Of a stretch of 56,455 nucleotides of DNA, positions 23,940 to 32,392 are shown piece by piece; positions within the stretch are counted from its first letter, which is position 1, and every line of letters starts with the position of its first letter. The position numbers were made by a program, and so were the translations under genes. Source of the stretch: JAUSIF01 sp036556265 (GTDB lineage Bacteria; Pseudomonadota; Alphaproteobacteria; Rhizobiales; Xanthobacteraceae); NCBI GenBank assembly GCA_036556265.1, contig DATBJU010000146.1, positions 1 through 56,455 of the forward strand, written 5' to 3'. The notes beneath the pieces were generated by a model. It made no database searches, had not been told where the DNA came from, and saw nothing but the letters and a program-made list of their open reading frames with translations.

Positions 23940-25445
23940 ATGGAAGAGATCGCCAATTTGTTTCAGGGCTTCGCCACGGTGGTGCAGCCTTTCAACATCA
24001 TGGTCATGGTCGTCGGCATCGTGCTCGGCGTCATCATCGGGGTGTTGCCCGGCCTCGGCGGCGCCAACGGCGTGGCGATCCTGCTGCCACTGACGTTCTC
24101 GATGTCGCCGACCTCGGCGATCATCATGCTCTCGTGCATTTACTGGGGCGCGTTGTTCGGCGGCGCCATCACGTCAATCCTGTTCAACATTCCAGGCGAG
24201 CCATGGTCCGTGGCGACGACCTTCGACGGGCACCCGATGGCGCAGCAGGGCCGCGCCGGCGAGGCGCTGACCGCCGCTTTCACCTCGTCGTTCGTAGGCG
24301 CGCTGTTTGCGGTGGCAATGATTACGCTCGTGGCGCCGCTTGTCGCCGCATTTGCCCTGCGGTTTGGACCCGCCGAGAAATTTGGCGTCTATTTCCTGGC
24401 CTTTTGCAGTTTCGTCGGCATGAGCAAGGAGCCGCCGTTCAAGACGCTCGCGGCGATGATGATCGGCTTCGCACTGGCGTCGGTCGGCCTCGATCAGATG
24501 ACCGGCCAGTTGCGGCTCACGTTCGGATTTACGCCCTTGCTCACCGGCTTCAACTTCCTCATCGCCGTCATCGGGCTGTTCGGGATCGGCGAGATCCTGC
24601 TGACCATGGAGGAGGGCCTGCACTTCAAGGGAAGGTCCGCCGTAATCAACCCACGGGTCGTGTTTCAGACTTGGGCAGAACTGCCGCGCTACTGGATGAC
24701 GTCGCTGCGCTCGTGCGTCATCGGCTGCTGGATGGGCGTAACCCCGGCCGGCGCCACGCCGGCTTCGTTCATGAGTTACGGTATCGCCAAGCGCATATCG
24801 AAGAAGGGGCAGAACTTCGGCAACGGCGAAATCGAGGGCGTGGTTGCGCCGGAAACCGCGGCGCACGCGGCCGGCACGTCCGCGCTCTTGCCCATGCTTG
24901 CGCTCGGAGTGCCGGGTTCGCCGACGGCCGCGGTGTTGCTCGGCGGCCTGTTGATCTGGGGCCTGCAGCCGGGACCGACACTGTTCGTCGACAACAAGGA
25001 ATTTATCTGGGGCCTGATCGCCTCAATGTATCTCGGCAACATCGTTGGCTTGATCATCGTGCTGACGTGCGTCCCGCTGCTCGCGGCGATCCTGCGCATT
25101 CCGTTCCCGATCATCGCGCCGATTATTCTCGTGCTGTGCGCAATCGGCGCCTATAGCGTGAACAACTCGACGTTCGACGTCATGCTGATGATGGTCTTTG
25201 GTGTGCTCGGATACGTCCTCAAGAAGTGCAACTACCCCCTGGCGCCGCTGGTTCTCGCGATCGTCCTCGGTGACAAGGCCGAGGAGTCATTCCGTCAGTC
25301 GCTGCTGGCTTCGCAAGGCAGTCTGTCTATCTTCTGGTCGAACTGGCTCGTGGGCACGATCATGGCGCTTGGCCTCATCGCCCTGTTCTGGTCGTTGATT
25401 CAGGAGGCATGGACGCGGGTGGTTCGCGCGACCGCCACTGCCTAA
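23940..25445 (+). CDS. tctA: Tripartite tricarboxylate transporter large permease TctA
   Basis: 501-residue polytopic inner-membrane protein with about 11-12 membrane helices. The family motif G-V-L-P-G-L-G-G is at residues 37-44, and the second repeat shows G-V-T-P-A-G-A-T-P-A around 266-275; this internal duplication is typical of TctA. It forms the transport channel with TctB. It lies 54 bp after tctB and 96 bp before the GntR regulator start. The substrate is inferred only from context (oxalate or another dicarboxylate). Confidence 0.93.
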   Translation: MEEIANLFQGFATVVQPFNIMVMVVGIVLGVIIGVLPGLGGANGVAILLPLTFSMSPTSAIIMLSCIYWGALFGGAITSILFNIPGEPWSVATTFDGHPMAQQGRAGEALTAAFTSSFVGALFAVAMITLVAPLVAAFALRFGPAEKFGVYFLAFCSFVGMSKEPPFKTLAAMMIGFALASVGLDQMTGQLRLTFGFTPLLTGFNFLIAVIGLFGIGEILLTMEEGLHFKGRSAVINPRVVFQTWAELPRYWMTSLRSCVIGCWMGVTPAGATPASFMSYGIAKRISKKGQNFGNGEIEGVVAPETAAHAAGTSALLPMLALGVPGSPTAAVLLGGLLIWGLQPGPTLFVDNKEFIWGLIASMYLGNIVGLIIVLTCVPLLAAILRIPFPIIAPIILVLCAIGAYSVNNSTFDVMLMMVFGVLGYVLKKCNYPLAPLVLAIVLGDKAEESFRQSLLASQGSLSIFWSNWLVGTIMALGLIALFWSLIQEAWTRVVRATATA

Positions 25446-25493
25446 GCGAATCCGTGCGATTGAAGCGATCCAGCCGGGCCGCTATAAGGAATT

Positions 25494-25505
25494 ATGTATG
25501 CCAGG
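25494..25505 (-). promoter_or_regulatory. Candidate autoregulatory operator CCTGGCATACAT in front of the GntR gene
   Basis: Read on the minus strand it matches 10 of 12 bases with the dctP-side site. It lies 37-48 bp before the GntR start at 25542, next to the A/T-rich stretch ctataaggaattatg that could hold a -10 box. The position suits autoregulation. Confidence 0.4.
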
Positions 25506-25541
25506 CGGCGCCGGCGGCCGTCCGCAATTGAAGAAAGTGTC

Positions 25542-26264
25542 ATGAGCAGCACCCCAGCACGTAGCCGAGAGCCCGCCGCGCCGATGCGTGTCGTGCTCGC
25601 TCCGCTTGACGACACGTCGACGTTCAAGGACCGCGCGTATGCGTCGCTGCGCGACGTGATCGTGTCGCTGAACGTGTACGACCAACCCGGCGAAGTCCGC
25701 CTCGATGAGCGTCGCCTCGCCCAGGACCTCGGCATTTCCCGCACGCCCGTGCGCGAGGCAATGGCGCAGCTCGAGCGTGAGGGGTTCGTTCGCTCGGTGC
25801 CGCGCCGCGGCATCTACGTCGTGCGCAAGACCAAGCAGGAGGTGATCGAAATGATCACCGCTTGGGCCGCACTCGAGAGCATGGCCGCGCGACTGATCAC
25901 CGCGGCCGGCTCGGACGAGGAGATCGGCCAGCTGCGCAAGATGTTCGCAAAATTCGAGAACGGCACATTGCACGCGAAGCTCGACGAATACTCCGAGGTC
26001 AACATCGAGTTTCACCAGACGATCATCCGAATGAGCCGCAACAGCGTGCTCATCGACCTTGCGGCGAACTTGTTCACGCACATGCGAATGATCCGGCGCA
26101 AGACGATCGGCGAGCAGGATCGGGCCGATCGTTCCATTCGCGACCACATGAACATCATCGAGGCACTGGAAGCGCGCGACGCCGAGCGGGCCGGCACCCT
26201 CGTGCGCGATCATGCGCTCGGCCTCGCCGAGCACGTGCGTCGCTACGCCGACTATCTGGATTGA
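25542..26264 (+). CDS. GntR-family regulator, FCD (FadR-type) subfamily
   Basis: 240 residues. An N-terminal winged helix-turn-helix (about 25-90) has the recognition region L-G-I-S-R-T-P-V-R-E-A. The all-helical FCD ligand domain (about 95-230) carries His residues in E-F-H-Q, R-D-H-M and R-D-H-A that usually hold a metal for carboxylate ligands. The start M-S-S-T-P at 25542 is preferred to an upstream ATG that lies in the candidate operator. Placed between tctCBA and oxc, it most likely controls both in response to a carboxylate such as oxalate. This is inferred. Confidence 0.9.
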   Translation: MSSTPARSREPAAPMRVVLAPLDDTSTFKDRAYASLRDVIVSLNVYDQPGEVRLDERRLAQDLGISRTPVREAMAQLEREGFVRSVPRRGIYVVRKTKQEVIEMITAWAALESMAARLITAAGSDEEIGQLRKMFAKFENGTLHAKLDEYSEVNIEFHQTIIRMSRNSVLIDLAANLFTHMRMIRRKTIGEQDRADRSIRDHMNIIEALEARDAERAGTLVRDHALGLAEHVRRYADYLD

Positions 26265-26285
26265 AGACGTAAGAAACGAGTTCAG

Positions 26286-26298
26286 GGAGGTTTCCTCC
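26286..26298 (+). promoter_or_regulatory. SD-sequestering mini-hairpin of oxc
   Basis: ggagg (26286-26290) and cctcc (26294-26298) are complementary across a 3-nt loop, placing the Shine-Dalgarno sequence of oxc (ATG at 26300) inside a hairpin. This could throttle translation unless opened. The arms are only 5 bp, so chance is possible. Confidence 0.4.
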
Positions 26299-26299
26299 A

Positions 26300-28051
26300 A
26301 TGGCTGACGCAGCAGTGAAGACCAAACCGGAAACGGGCGCGGCGGAAACGCAGCAGGAGCTGACGGACGGCTTTCATCTCGTCATCGACGCGCTCAAGCT
26401 CAACGGCATCAACACGATCTATGGCGTGCCGGGCATTCCGATCACGGATCTCGGCCGTTTCGCGCAGGCTCAGGGCATGCGCGTGATCTCGTTCCGACAC
26501 GAGCAGCACGCCGGCAATGCCGCGGCGATCGCCGGATTCCTGACGAAGAAGCCGGGCGTCTGCCTCACGGTGTCGGCGCCCGGCTTTCTTAACGGTCTGA
26601 CTGCCCTCGCGAACGCCACGACCAACTGCTTCCCGATGATCCAGATCTCGGGCTCGTCCGAGCGTGAGATCGTCGACCTGCAGCAGGGCGATTACGAGGA
26701 GATGGATCAGCTCGCGATCGCGAAACCACTCTGCAAGGCCGCGTTCCGCGTATTGCATGCCGCCGATATTGGTATCGGCGTGGCACGCGCGATCCGCGCG
26801 GCGGTGTCCGGCCGTCCGGGCGGCGTATACCTCGATCTGCCGGCGAAGCTTCTTTCGCAGGTCATGACGGTGGATGCCGGACAGAAGTCGCTCGTCAAGG
26901 TGATCGATGCTGCGCCAGGCCAGATTCCGGCGCCCGCAGCCGTCAAGCGCGCGCTCGAAGTCCTGAAATCAGCCCAACGTCCGCTGATCATTCTCGGCAA
27001 GGGCGCGGCTTACGCGCAGGCCGATGATTCGATCCGGACGCTTGTCGAGAAGAGCGGCATTCCTTTTCTGCCCATGAGCATGGCCAAAGGCCTTCTCCCC
27101 GACACCCATCCGCAGTGTGCGGGCGCCGCCCGCTCGACAGTGCTGAAGGACTCCGACGTCGTGATGCTGATCGGCGCGCGCCTCAACTGGCTGCTGTCGC
27201 ACGGCAAGGGCAAGACCTGGGGCGAGCCTGGATCGAAGAAGTTCATTCAGGTCGACATTGATCCAAAGGAGATGGACAGCAATGTCGAGATCGCGGCTCC
27301 GGTGGTCGGCGATATCGGCTCCTGCGTGTCCGCGCTTCTTGAAGGCATGGGCGGCAAGTGGCCGGCCGTGCCGGCGGACTGGATCAACGCCGTCAAATCG
27401 AAGAAGGAAGAAAATATTGCAAAGATGGCGCCGAAGCTGATGAAGAACACGGCGCCGATGGACTTCCACGGTGCGCTCGGTGCGCTACGCACCGTCATAA
27501 AGGAGCGGCCGGACGCGATCCTCGTCAACGAAGGCGCCAACACGCTCGACCTCGCGCGCGGCGTCATCGACATGTACAAGCCGCGCAAGCGCCTCGACGT
27601 GGGCACCTGGGGCGTCATGGGCATCGGCATGGGCTTTGCGGTCGGTGCGGCCATCGAGACCGGCAAGCCCGTGCTTGCCGTCGTGGGCGACAGCGCCTTC
27701 GGCTTCTCCGGAATGGAAGTGGAGACGATCTGCCGGTACAGGCTGCCGGTCTGCGTCGTCATCTTCAACAACAGCGGCATCTACCGCGGAACCGACGTCA
27801 ATCCCTCCGGCGGGCCGGACGTTGCAACGACCGTCTTCGTCAAGGACGCACGCTACGACAAGATGATGGAAGCTTTCGGCGGTGTCGGCGCCTGCGTGAC
27901 GACGCCGGACGAGCTGAAGCGCGCCGTCGACCAAGCTATGGATTCCGGCAAGCCGACTCTCATTAACGCGGTGATCGACCCGTCCGCCGGCAGCGAGAGC
28001 GGTCGCATCGGTAATCTCAACCCGCAAAGCGTGGTGAAGAAGAAGAAGTAA
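26300..28051 (+). CDS. oxc: Oxalyl-CoA decarboxylase
   Basis: 583-residue ThDP enzyme converting oxalyl-CoA to formyl-CoA and CO2. The cofactor-activating Glu68 is in FRHEQHA. The ThDP/Mg motif G-D-S-A-F-G-F-S-G-M runs on to I-F-N-N about residues 472-494. The active-site loop after N-N-S-G-I-Y-R-G-T matches Oxalobacter Oxc. The first 20 residues and the K-K-K-K tail are extra to the core. It is directly followed by frc (40-bp gap), its CoA-transferring partner, together forming the oxalate cycle in the cytosol. Confidence 0.95.
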   Translation: MADAAVKTKPETGAAETQQELTDGFHLVIDALKLNGINTIYGVPGIPITDLGRFAQAQGMRVISFRHEQHAGNAAAIAGFLTKKPGVCLTVSAPGFLNGLTALANATTNCFPMIQISGSSEREIVDLQQGDYEEMDQLAIAKPLCKAAFRVLHAADIGIGVARAIRAAVSGRPGGVYLDLPAKLLSQVMTVDAGQKSLVKVIDAAPGQIPAPAAVKRALEVLKSAQRPLIILGKGAAYAQADDSIRTLVEKSGIPFLPMSMAKGLLPDTHPQCAGAARSTVLKDSDVVMLIGARLNWLLSHGKGKTWGEPGSKKFIQVDIDPKEMDSNVEIAAPVVGDIGSCVSALLEGMGGKWPAVPADWINAVKSKKEENIAKMAPKLMKNTAPMDFHGALGALRTVIKERPDAILVNEGANTLDLARGVIDMYKPRKRLDVGTWGVMGIGMGFAVGAAIETGKPVLAVVGDSAFGFSGMEVETICRYRLPVCVVIFNNSGIYRGTDVNPSGGPDVATTVFVKDARYDKMMEAFGGVGACVTTPDELKRAVDQAMDSGKPTLINAVIDPSAGSESGRIGNLNPQSVVKKKK

Positions 28052-28091
28052 GCGGACGAAATCCAACCGACCCGTATCTGGAGAAAGTGTC

Positions 28092-29492
28092 ATGGCCCGC
28101 AGAAAAGCCAAGTCGAAGCCGGCGAAGAGGACCGGTTCGAGAAAGCCCGCGCTGGTGCGCGCGAGGGCCAACGGCAACGGACTGCCGAAACCCTCCACCA
28201 AGGCATGGGGTCAGGCTGGCAAGGCGCTTGACGGCTTGAAGGTTCTCGACTTCACGCACGTTCAATCTGGCCCGACCTGCACGCAGCTGCTCGGCTACAT
28301 GGGCGCGGATGTCATCAAGATCGAGCGGCCCGGTGTGGGCGATATCACGCGCGGGCAATTGCGCGACGTGAAAGGCGCCGACAGCCTCTATTTCACCATG
28401 CTGAACGGCAACAAGCGCTCGATCACCCTCGATTCCAAGCACCCGAAAGGCAAGGAGGTTATCGACCGGCTGATTAAGCATTGCGACGTGCTGGTCGAGA
28501 ATTTCGCACCGGGTGCGCTCGATCGCATGGGCTTTACCTGGGAGTACATCCACAAGCTTAACCCGCGCATGATCGTCGCGTCGGTGAAGGGGTTTGGCCC
28601 CGGTCCCTACGAGGACTGCAAGGTCTACGAAAACGTCGCCCAGTGCGCCGGCGGCTCCGCTTCCACAACCGGCTTCCGCGAGGGCCCGCCGCTCGTTACC
28701 GGAGCGCAGATCGGCGACTCCGGAACGGGGCTGCATCTCGCGTTTGGCATTATGTGTGCGCTCTACCAGAGGAACCGTACCGGTCGCGGACAGAAGGTGC
28801 TCTGCGCCATGCAGGACGGCGTGCTCAACCTCGCGCGTGTGAAGTTGCGCGATCAGCAGCGGCTCGCTCACGGTCCGCTGACCGAATACCGCCAGTACGC
28901 AGAAGGCATTCCGTTCGGAAAGGCGGTACCGCGCTCGGGTAACGACTCGGGCGGCGGCCAACCCGGCTGGATTCTCAAGTGCAAGGGATGGGAGACCGAC
29001 CCCGACGCCTACATTTATTTCATCACCCAGGCGCCGGTTTGGGGACCGATCTGTGACCTGATCGGCAAGCCGGAATGGAAGACCGATCCCGACTACGCAA
29101 CCCCGAACGCGCGGCTGCCGCGGCTCGTGCACATCTTCAAAACGATAGAGGAGTGGACCATGACCAGGGACAAGTTCGAGGTCATGGAAATCTGCAACAA
29201 CGTCGACATCCCGGTCGGCCCGATCCTGTCGATGAAGGAGATCGCCGAGGAGCCGTCGCTGCGCAAGACCGGGACCGTGGTCGAAGTGGATCATCCGACG
29301 CGCGGCAAATATCTCACGGTCGGCAATCCGGTGAAGATGTCGGACAGCGTGACCGAGGTGAAGCGCTCGCCGTTGCTCGGCGAGCACAACGAGGAAGTCC
29401 TGAAGTTGCTCGGCTATTCCGCGAAGGAGATCGCCGAGATCAAGAACTCGCCGGCGATGACTGCGGAACAGAAGAAGGCGGCGGCGGCGTAG
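28092..29492 (+). CDS. frc: Formyl-CoA:oxalate CoA-transferase
   Basis: 466-residue class III CoA-transferase moving CoA from formyl-CoA to oxalate, giving oxalyl-CoA and formate. The catalytic Asp is Asp209 (QIGDSGTG). The V-L-V-E-N-F-A-P-G and G-Y-M-G-A-D-V-I-K-I-E motifs are typical. It is longer than the Oxalobacter enzyme (about 428 residues) because of a Lys/Arg-rich N-terminal extension of roughly 40 residues whose role is unknown; no internal Met offers a shorter start. It is paired with oxc, and formate passes to the formate dehydrogenase encoded downstream. Confidence 0.94.
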   Translation: MARRKAKSKPAKRTGSRKPALVRARANGNGLPKPSTKAWGQAGKALDGLKVLDFTHVQSGPTCTQLLGYMGADVIKIERPGVGDITRGQLRDVKGADSLYFTMLNGNKRSITLDSKHPKGKEVIDRLIKHCDVLVENFAPGALDRMGFTWEYIHKLNPRMIVASVKGFGPGPYEDCKVYENVAQCAGGSASTTGFREGPPLVTGAQIGDSGTGLHLAFGIMCALYQRNRTGRGQKVLCAMQDGVLNLARVKLRDQQRLAHGPLTEYRQYAEGIPFGKAVPRSGNDSGGGQPGWILKCKGWETDPDAYIYFITQAPVWGPICDLIGKPEWKTDPDYATPNARLPRLVHIFKTIEEWTMTRDKFEVMEICNNVDIPVGPILSMKEIAEEPSLRKTGTVVEVDHPTRGKYLTVGNPVKMSDSVTEVKRSPLLGEHNEEVLKLLGYSAKEIAEIKNSPAMTAEQKKAAAA

Positions 29493-29499
29493 AAAATCC

Positions 29500-29626
29500 C
29501 CCTCTCCCCGCTTGCGGGGAGAGGGTCGAGGTGAGGGGGCATTTCGAAAGGCTGAGGCCACAGAGATTGCCCCTCACCCGACCGCGCTAATGCGCGGCCG
29601 ACCTCTCCCCCGCAAGCGGGGAGAGG
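29500..29626. repeat. REP-like repeat cluster between frc and the formyl-THF hydrolase gene
   Basis: Two hairpins of the same theme. 29500-29525 has an 11-bp stem ccctctccccg/cggggagaggg with a CTTG loop. 29602-29626 has a 9-bp stem cctctcccc/ggggagagg. Between them gtgaggggg (29531-29539) and cccctcac (29570-29577) can also pair. CTCTCCCCGC...GCGGGGAGAG repeats are widespread in Rhizobiales genomes. Inside this operon they may stabilise or segment the mRNA. Confidence 0.8.
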
Positions 29627-29654
29627 TTAAGAAGAATCGGGAGGGGAGCGTTCG

Positions 29655-30584
29655 ATGCGTATCGTCGTTCACGGCCAGCAGGCCTTCGGCAAGGCCGTGC
29701 TCGAGGCATTGCTGAAGCGCGGCGAGGACGTGATCGCGGTTTACGTCGCGCCGGAGAAGCCGGGCGCGAAGGCTGATCCCCTCAAGGAAGCGGCGATTGC
29801 CGCAAAGCTGCCGGTGTACCAGCCCGCCTCGTACAAGAAGCCCGAGGTCTGGGAGGAGTTGAAGGCGCTGAAACCGGACCTTCAGGTCATGGCGTTCGTG
29901 ACGCTGTTCATACCCGAAGACTTTCTCAAGATCCCCAAGCACGGCTCGATCCAGTATCACCCGTCGCTGTTGCCGAAATTCCGTGGACCGAGCTCGATCA
30001 ATTGGCCCATCATCAAGGGCGAGAAGGAGACGGGGCTCTCGATCTTCTGGCCCGACAACGGGCTCGATACCGGCGACATCCTTCTGCAAAAGAAGACGCC
30101 GATCAGCCCCGACGACTCGCTCGGATCGGTTTATTTCGATCGTCTGTTTCCAATGGGTGTCGAGGCGATGTGCGAGGCGGTCGACCTCGTCAAGGCCGGC
30201 AAGGCCCCGCGCGTGAAGCAGGATCATTCCAAGGCGACCTACGAAGGCTGGTGCGCCGCCGAGAATGCGAAGATCGATTGGGCAAAGCCGTGGGCGCAGA
30301 TCCACAACCTGATCCGCGGCTGCAATCCGGCGCCCGGCGCCTGGACGATGCTCGACGGCAAAAAGCTCCAGATTTTCGAGTCGAAGCCCATTCCTGCCCA
30401 CGACCCCAAAGGCATCGGTGGGAAAATGGGTGAAGTTGTCGCGATCGATGCCGACAGTTTTACCGTGGCGTGCGCAGACGGACGCATTAAGGTCACGCGC
30501 GTCAAGCCCGCCGATGGAGCGAAGGTCGGCGGCGGCGAATTTGCCGCCGGCACCAAGCTCGCGCTCGGCACCCGCCTCACCTGA
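29655..30584 (+). CDS. 10-formyltetrahydrofolate hydrolase-like formyltransferase-fold protein
   Basis: 309 residues matching the N-terminal hydrolase unit of eukaryotic 10-formyl-THF dehydrogenase (ALDH1L1) more closely than Fmt or PurU. There is an N-terminal formyltransferase domain (1-190) with catalytic His102 (QYHPSLLP) and Asp138 (NGLDTGD), 36 residues apart as in ALDH1L1 (His106/Asp142), and a C-terminal Formyl_trans_C barrel (about 205-305) with I-H-N-L-I-R-G. It would release formate from 10-formyl-THF or transfer its formyl group. Sitting between frc and fhs, it likely balances formate and formyl-THF. A formyl-CoA-linked role is also possible. Confidence 0.82.
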   Translation: MRIVVHGQQAFGKAVLEALLKRGEDVIAVYVAPEKPGAKADPLKEAAIAAKLPVYQPASYKKPEVWEELKALKPDLQVMAFVTLFIPEDFLKIPKHGSIQYHPSLLPKFRGPSSINWPIIKGEKETGLSIFWPDNGLDTGDILLQKKTPISPDDSLGSVYFDRLFPMGVEAMCEAVDLVKAGKAPRVKQDHSKATYEGWCAAENAKIDWAKPWAQIHNLIRGCNPAPGAWTMLDGKKLQIFESKPIPAHDPKGIGGKMGEVVAIDADSFTVACADGRIKVTRVKPADGAKVGGGEFAAGTKLALGTRLT

Positions 30585-30620
30585 AGAATCCAAACCCCGC
30601 ACGCAAAGGTACTCGCCGCG

Positions 30621-32318
30621 ATGCCCGCTTCGCAGCACAAGAATCCGAAATCCGACATCGAGATCGCGCAGGCCGCCAAAAAGCGGCCGATCATGGAGCT
30701 CGCGAAGGAGCGCCTCGGCATCGCGCCGGAGAACCTCGAGCCCTATGGCCACTACAAGGCCAAGGTACAGCTCGACTTTATCAAGACGCTCAAGAATCGG
30801 CCGGACGGCAGGCTCATTCTGGTTTCGGCGATCACGCCGACGCCGGCCGGCGAAGGCAAGACCACGACTACCGTGGGCCTGACCGACGCCCTCAACGTGA
30901 TCGGCAAGAAGGCGATGCTGTGCCTGCGGGAGCCATCGCTTGGCCCGTGCTTCGGCGTGAAGGGCGGCGCCGCCGGCGGCGGCTACGCGCAAGTCGTCCC
31001 GATGGAGGACATCAATCTCCATTTCACCGGCGATATTCATGCTATCGGCACCGCGCACAATCTCCTCGCCGCACTGATCGACAACCACGTCTATTGGGGC
31101 AACGCGAGCGGGCTCGACACGCGCCGGATCGCCTGGCGGCGAGTGATGGACATGAACGACCGTGCGCTGCGCTCGATCGTGTCCTCGCTGGGCGGCGTTG
31201 CCAATGGCTACCCGCGCGAGGACGGCTTTGACATCACCGTCGCTTCCGAGGTGATGGCGATCTTTTGTCTCGCCAAGGACCTCGACGACCTGAAGCAGCG
31301 GCTGTCGAAGATCGTGATCGGCTACACCCGCGACCGCAAACCGGTGCGCGCTGGAGACGTAAAGGGACACGGGCCGATGACCGCGCTCCTGCGCGACGCG
31401 CTTGCGCCGAATCTCGTGCAGACGCTGGAGGGCACACCCGCCTTCATCCACGGCGGACCGTTCGCCAATATTGCGCACGGTTGCAACTCGGTGCTGGCGA
31501 CCACGACCGCACTCAAACTCGCGGACTATGTGGTGACGGAAGCCGGCTTCGGCGCCGACCTCGGCGGTGAGAAATTCTTCGATATCAAGTGCCGCAAGAC
31601 CGGGCTCCGGCCTGACGCCATGGTGCTGGTGGCCACCATCCGCGCGCTCAAGATGCATGGCGGTGTGAAAAAGGAGGACCTTAAGACCGAGAATCTGAAG
31701 GCGCTCGAGGTCGGCATGGCCAACCTCAAGCGCCACATCGAGAACGTGCTGAAATTCGGCATCGTGCCGGTGGTCTCGATCAACCGCTTCAGCGCCGACA
31801 CCGAAGCCGAGATCGCGCTGGTCAAGGATGGCTGCAAGAAACTCGGCGTCGAAGCACTGATGGCCGATCACTGGGCGGAGGGCGGCAAGGGCGCCGTCGA
31901 TGTCGCGCATGCAGTGGTCAAGGTCGTCGAGTCGGGCAAGAGCAAGCTTAAGCTGCTTTACCCGGACGAAATGCCGCTCTGGGACAAGATCAACTCCATC
32001 GCCAAAGAGATCTACCGCGCGCGCAATGTCACCGCCGACAAGGCGGTGCGCGATCAACTCGCGCAATTCGAGGCCTTGGGCTACGGCAAGCTTCCGGTCT
32101 GTATCGCCAAGACGCAATACAGCTTCACCACGAACGCCGACACCAAGGGCGCCCCGGACGATTTTGTGATGAATGTGCGCGAGGTGCGGCTCTCGGCCGG
32201 CGCCGAGTTCGTGGTCGCGATCTGCGGTGAGATCATGACGATGCCTGGCCTGCCCAGGGTCCCCGCCGCCGACGCGATTGACGTGGACGCGCAGGGCAGG
32301 ATTGTCGGGTTGTTCTGA
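30621..32318 (+). CDS. fhs: Formate-tetrahydrofolate ligase
   Basis: 565-residue formyl-THF synthetase making 10-formyl-THF from formate, THF and ATP. The P-loop-like T-P-T-P-A-G-E-G-K-T is at residues 72-81, G-P-C-F-G-V-K-G-G-A-A-G-G-G-Y is near 107-121, and E-A-G-F-G-A-D-L-G is the family signature. The length matches the family (about 556). In SYK-6-type lignin degraders the same enzyme (LigH) supports THF-dependent O-demethylation. Here it also captures formate from oxalate. It lies 36 bp downstream of the hydrolase gene on the same strand. Confidence 0.95.
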   Translation: MPASQHKNPKSDIEIAQAAKKRPIMELAKERLGIAPENLEPYGHYKAKVQLDFIKTLKNRPDGRLILVSAITPTPAGEGKTTTTVGLTDALNVIGKKAMLCLREPSLGPCFGVKGGAAGGGYAQVVPMEDINLHFTGDIHAIGTAHNLLAALIDNHVYWGNASGLDTRRIAWRRVMDMNDRALRSIVSSLGGVANGYPREDGFDITVASEVMAIFCLAKDLDDLKQRLSKIVIGYTRDRKPVRAGDVKGHGPMTALLRDALAPNLVQTLEGTPAFIHGGPFANIAHGCNSVLATTTALKLADYVVTEAGFGADLGGEKFFDIKCRKTGLRPDAMVLVATIRALKMHGGVKKEDLKTENLKALEVGMANLKRHIENVLKFGIVPVVSINRFSADTEAEIALVKDGCKKLGVEALMADHWAEGGKGAVDVAHAVVKVVESGKSKLKLLYPDEMPLWDKINSIAKEIYRARNVTADKAVRDQLAQFEALGYGKLPVCIAKTQYSFTTNADTKGAPDDFVMNVREVRLSAGAEFVVAICGEIMTMPGLPRVPAADAIDVDAQGRIVGLF

Positions 32319-32374
32319 GCCTTCGCCCCTTTTGAGGTCTCGCACCTCGGGTGACGGAGTAGGGTGCAGGAAGG

Positions 32375-32392
32375 ATGAACGTCGTCCGATGA
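32375..32392 (+). other. Five-codon leader ORF overlapping the fdsB start
   Basis: The sequence encodes M-N-V-V-R-stop. Its TGA overlaps the ATG of the formate dehydrogenase beta gene at 32389 by 2 bp, and the best SD (aggaagg, 32368-32374) is nearer to the mini-ORF than to fdsB. It may couple or dampen fdsB translation, or be fortuitous. Confidence 0.3.

Noticed and set aside
23633..25156. 507-codon plus-strand frame across tctB and tctA
   Set aside because: It is out of frame with two well-recognised transporter subunits and has an Arg/Asp-rich product without hydrophobic helices.
29500..29626. Possible CRISPR-like repeat cluster
   Set aside because: Only two hairpin units, inverted to each other and with no regular spacers. 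It fits a REP-type element.
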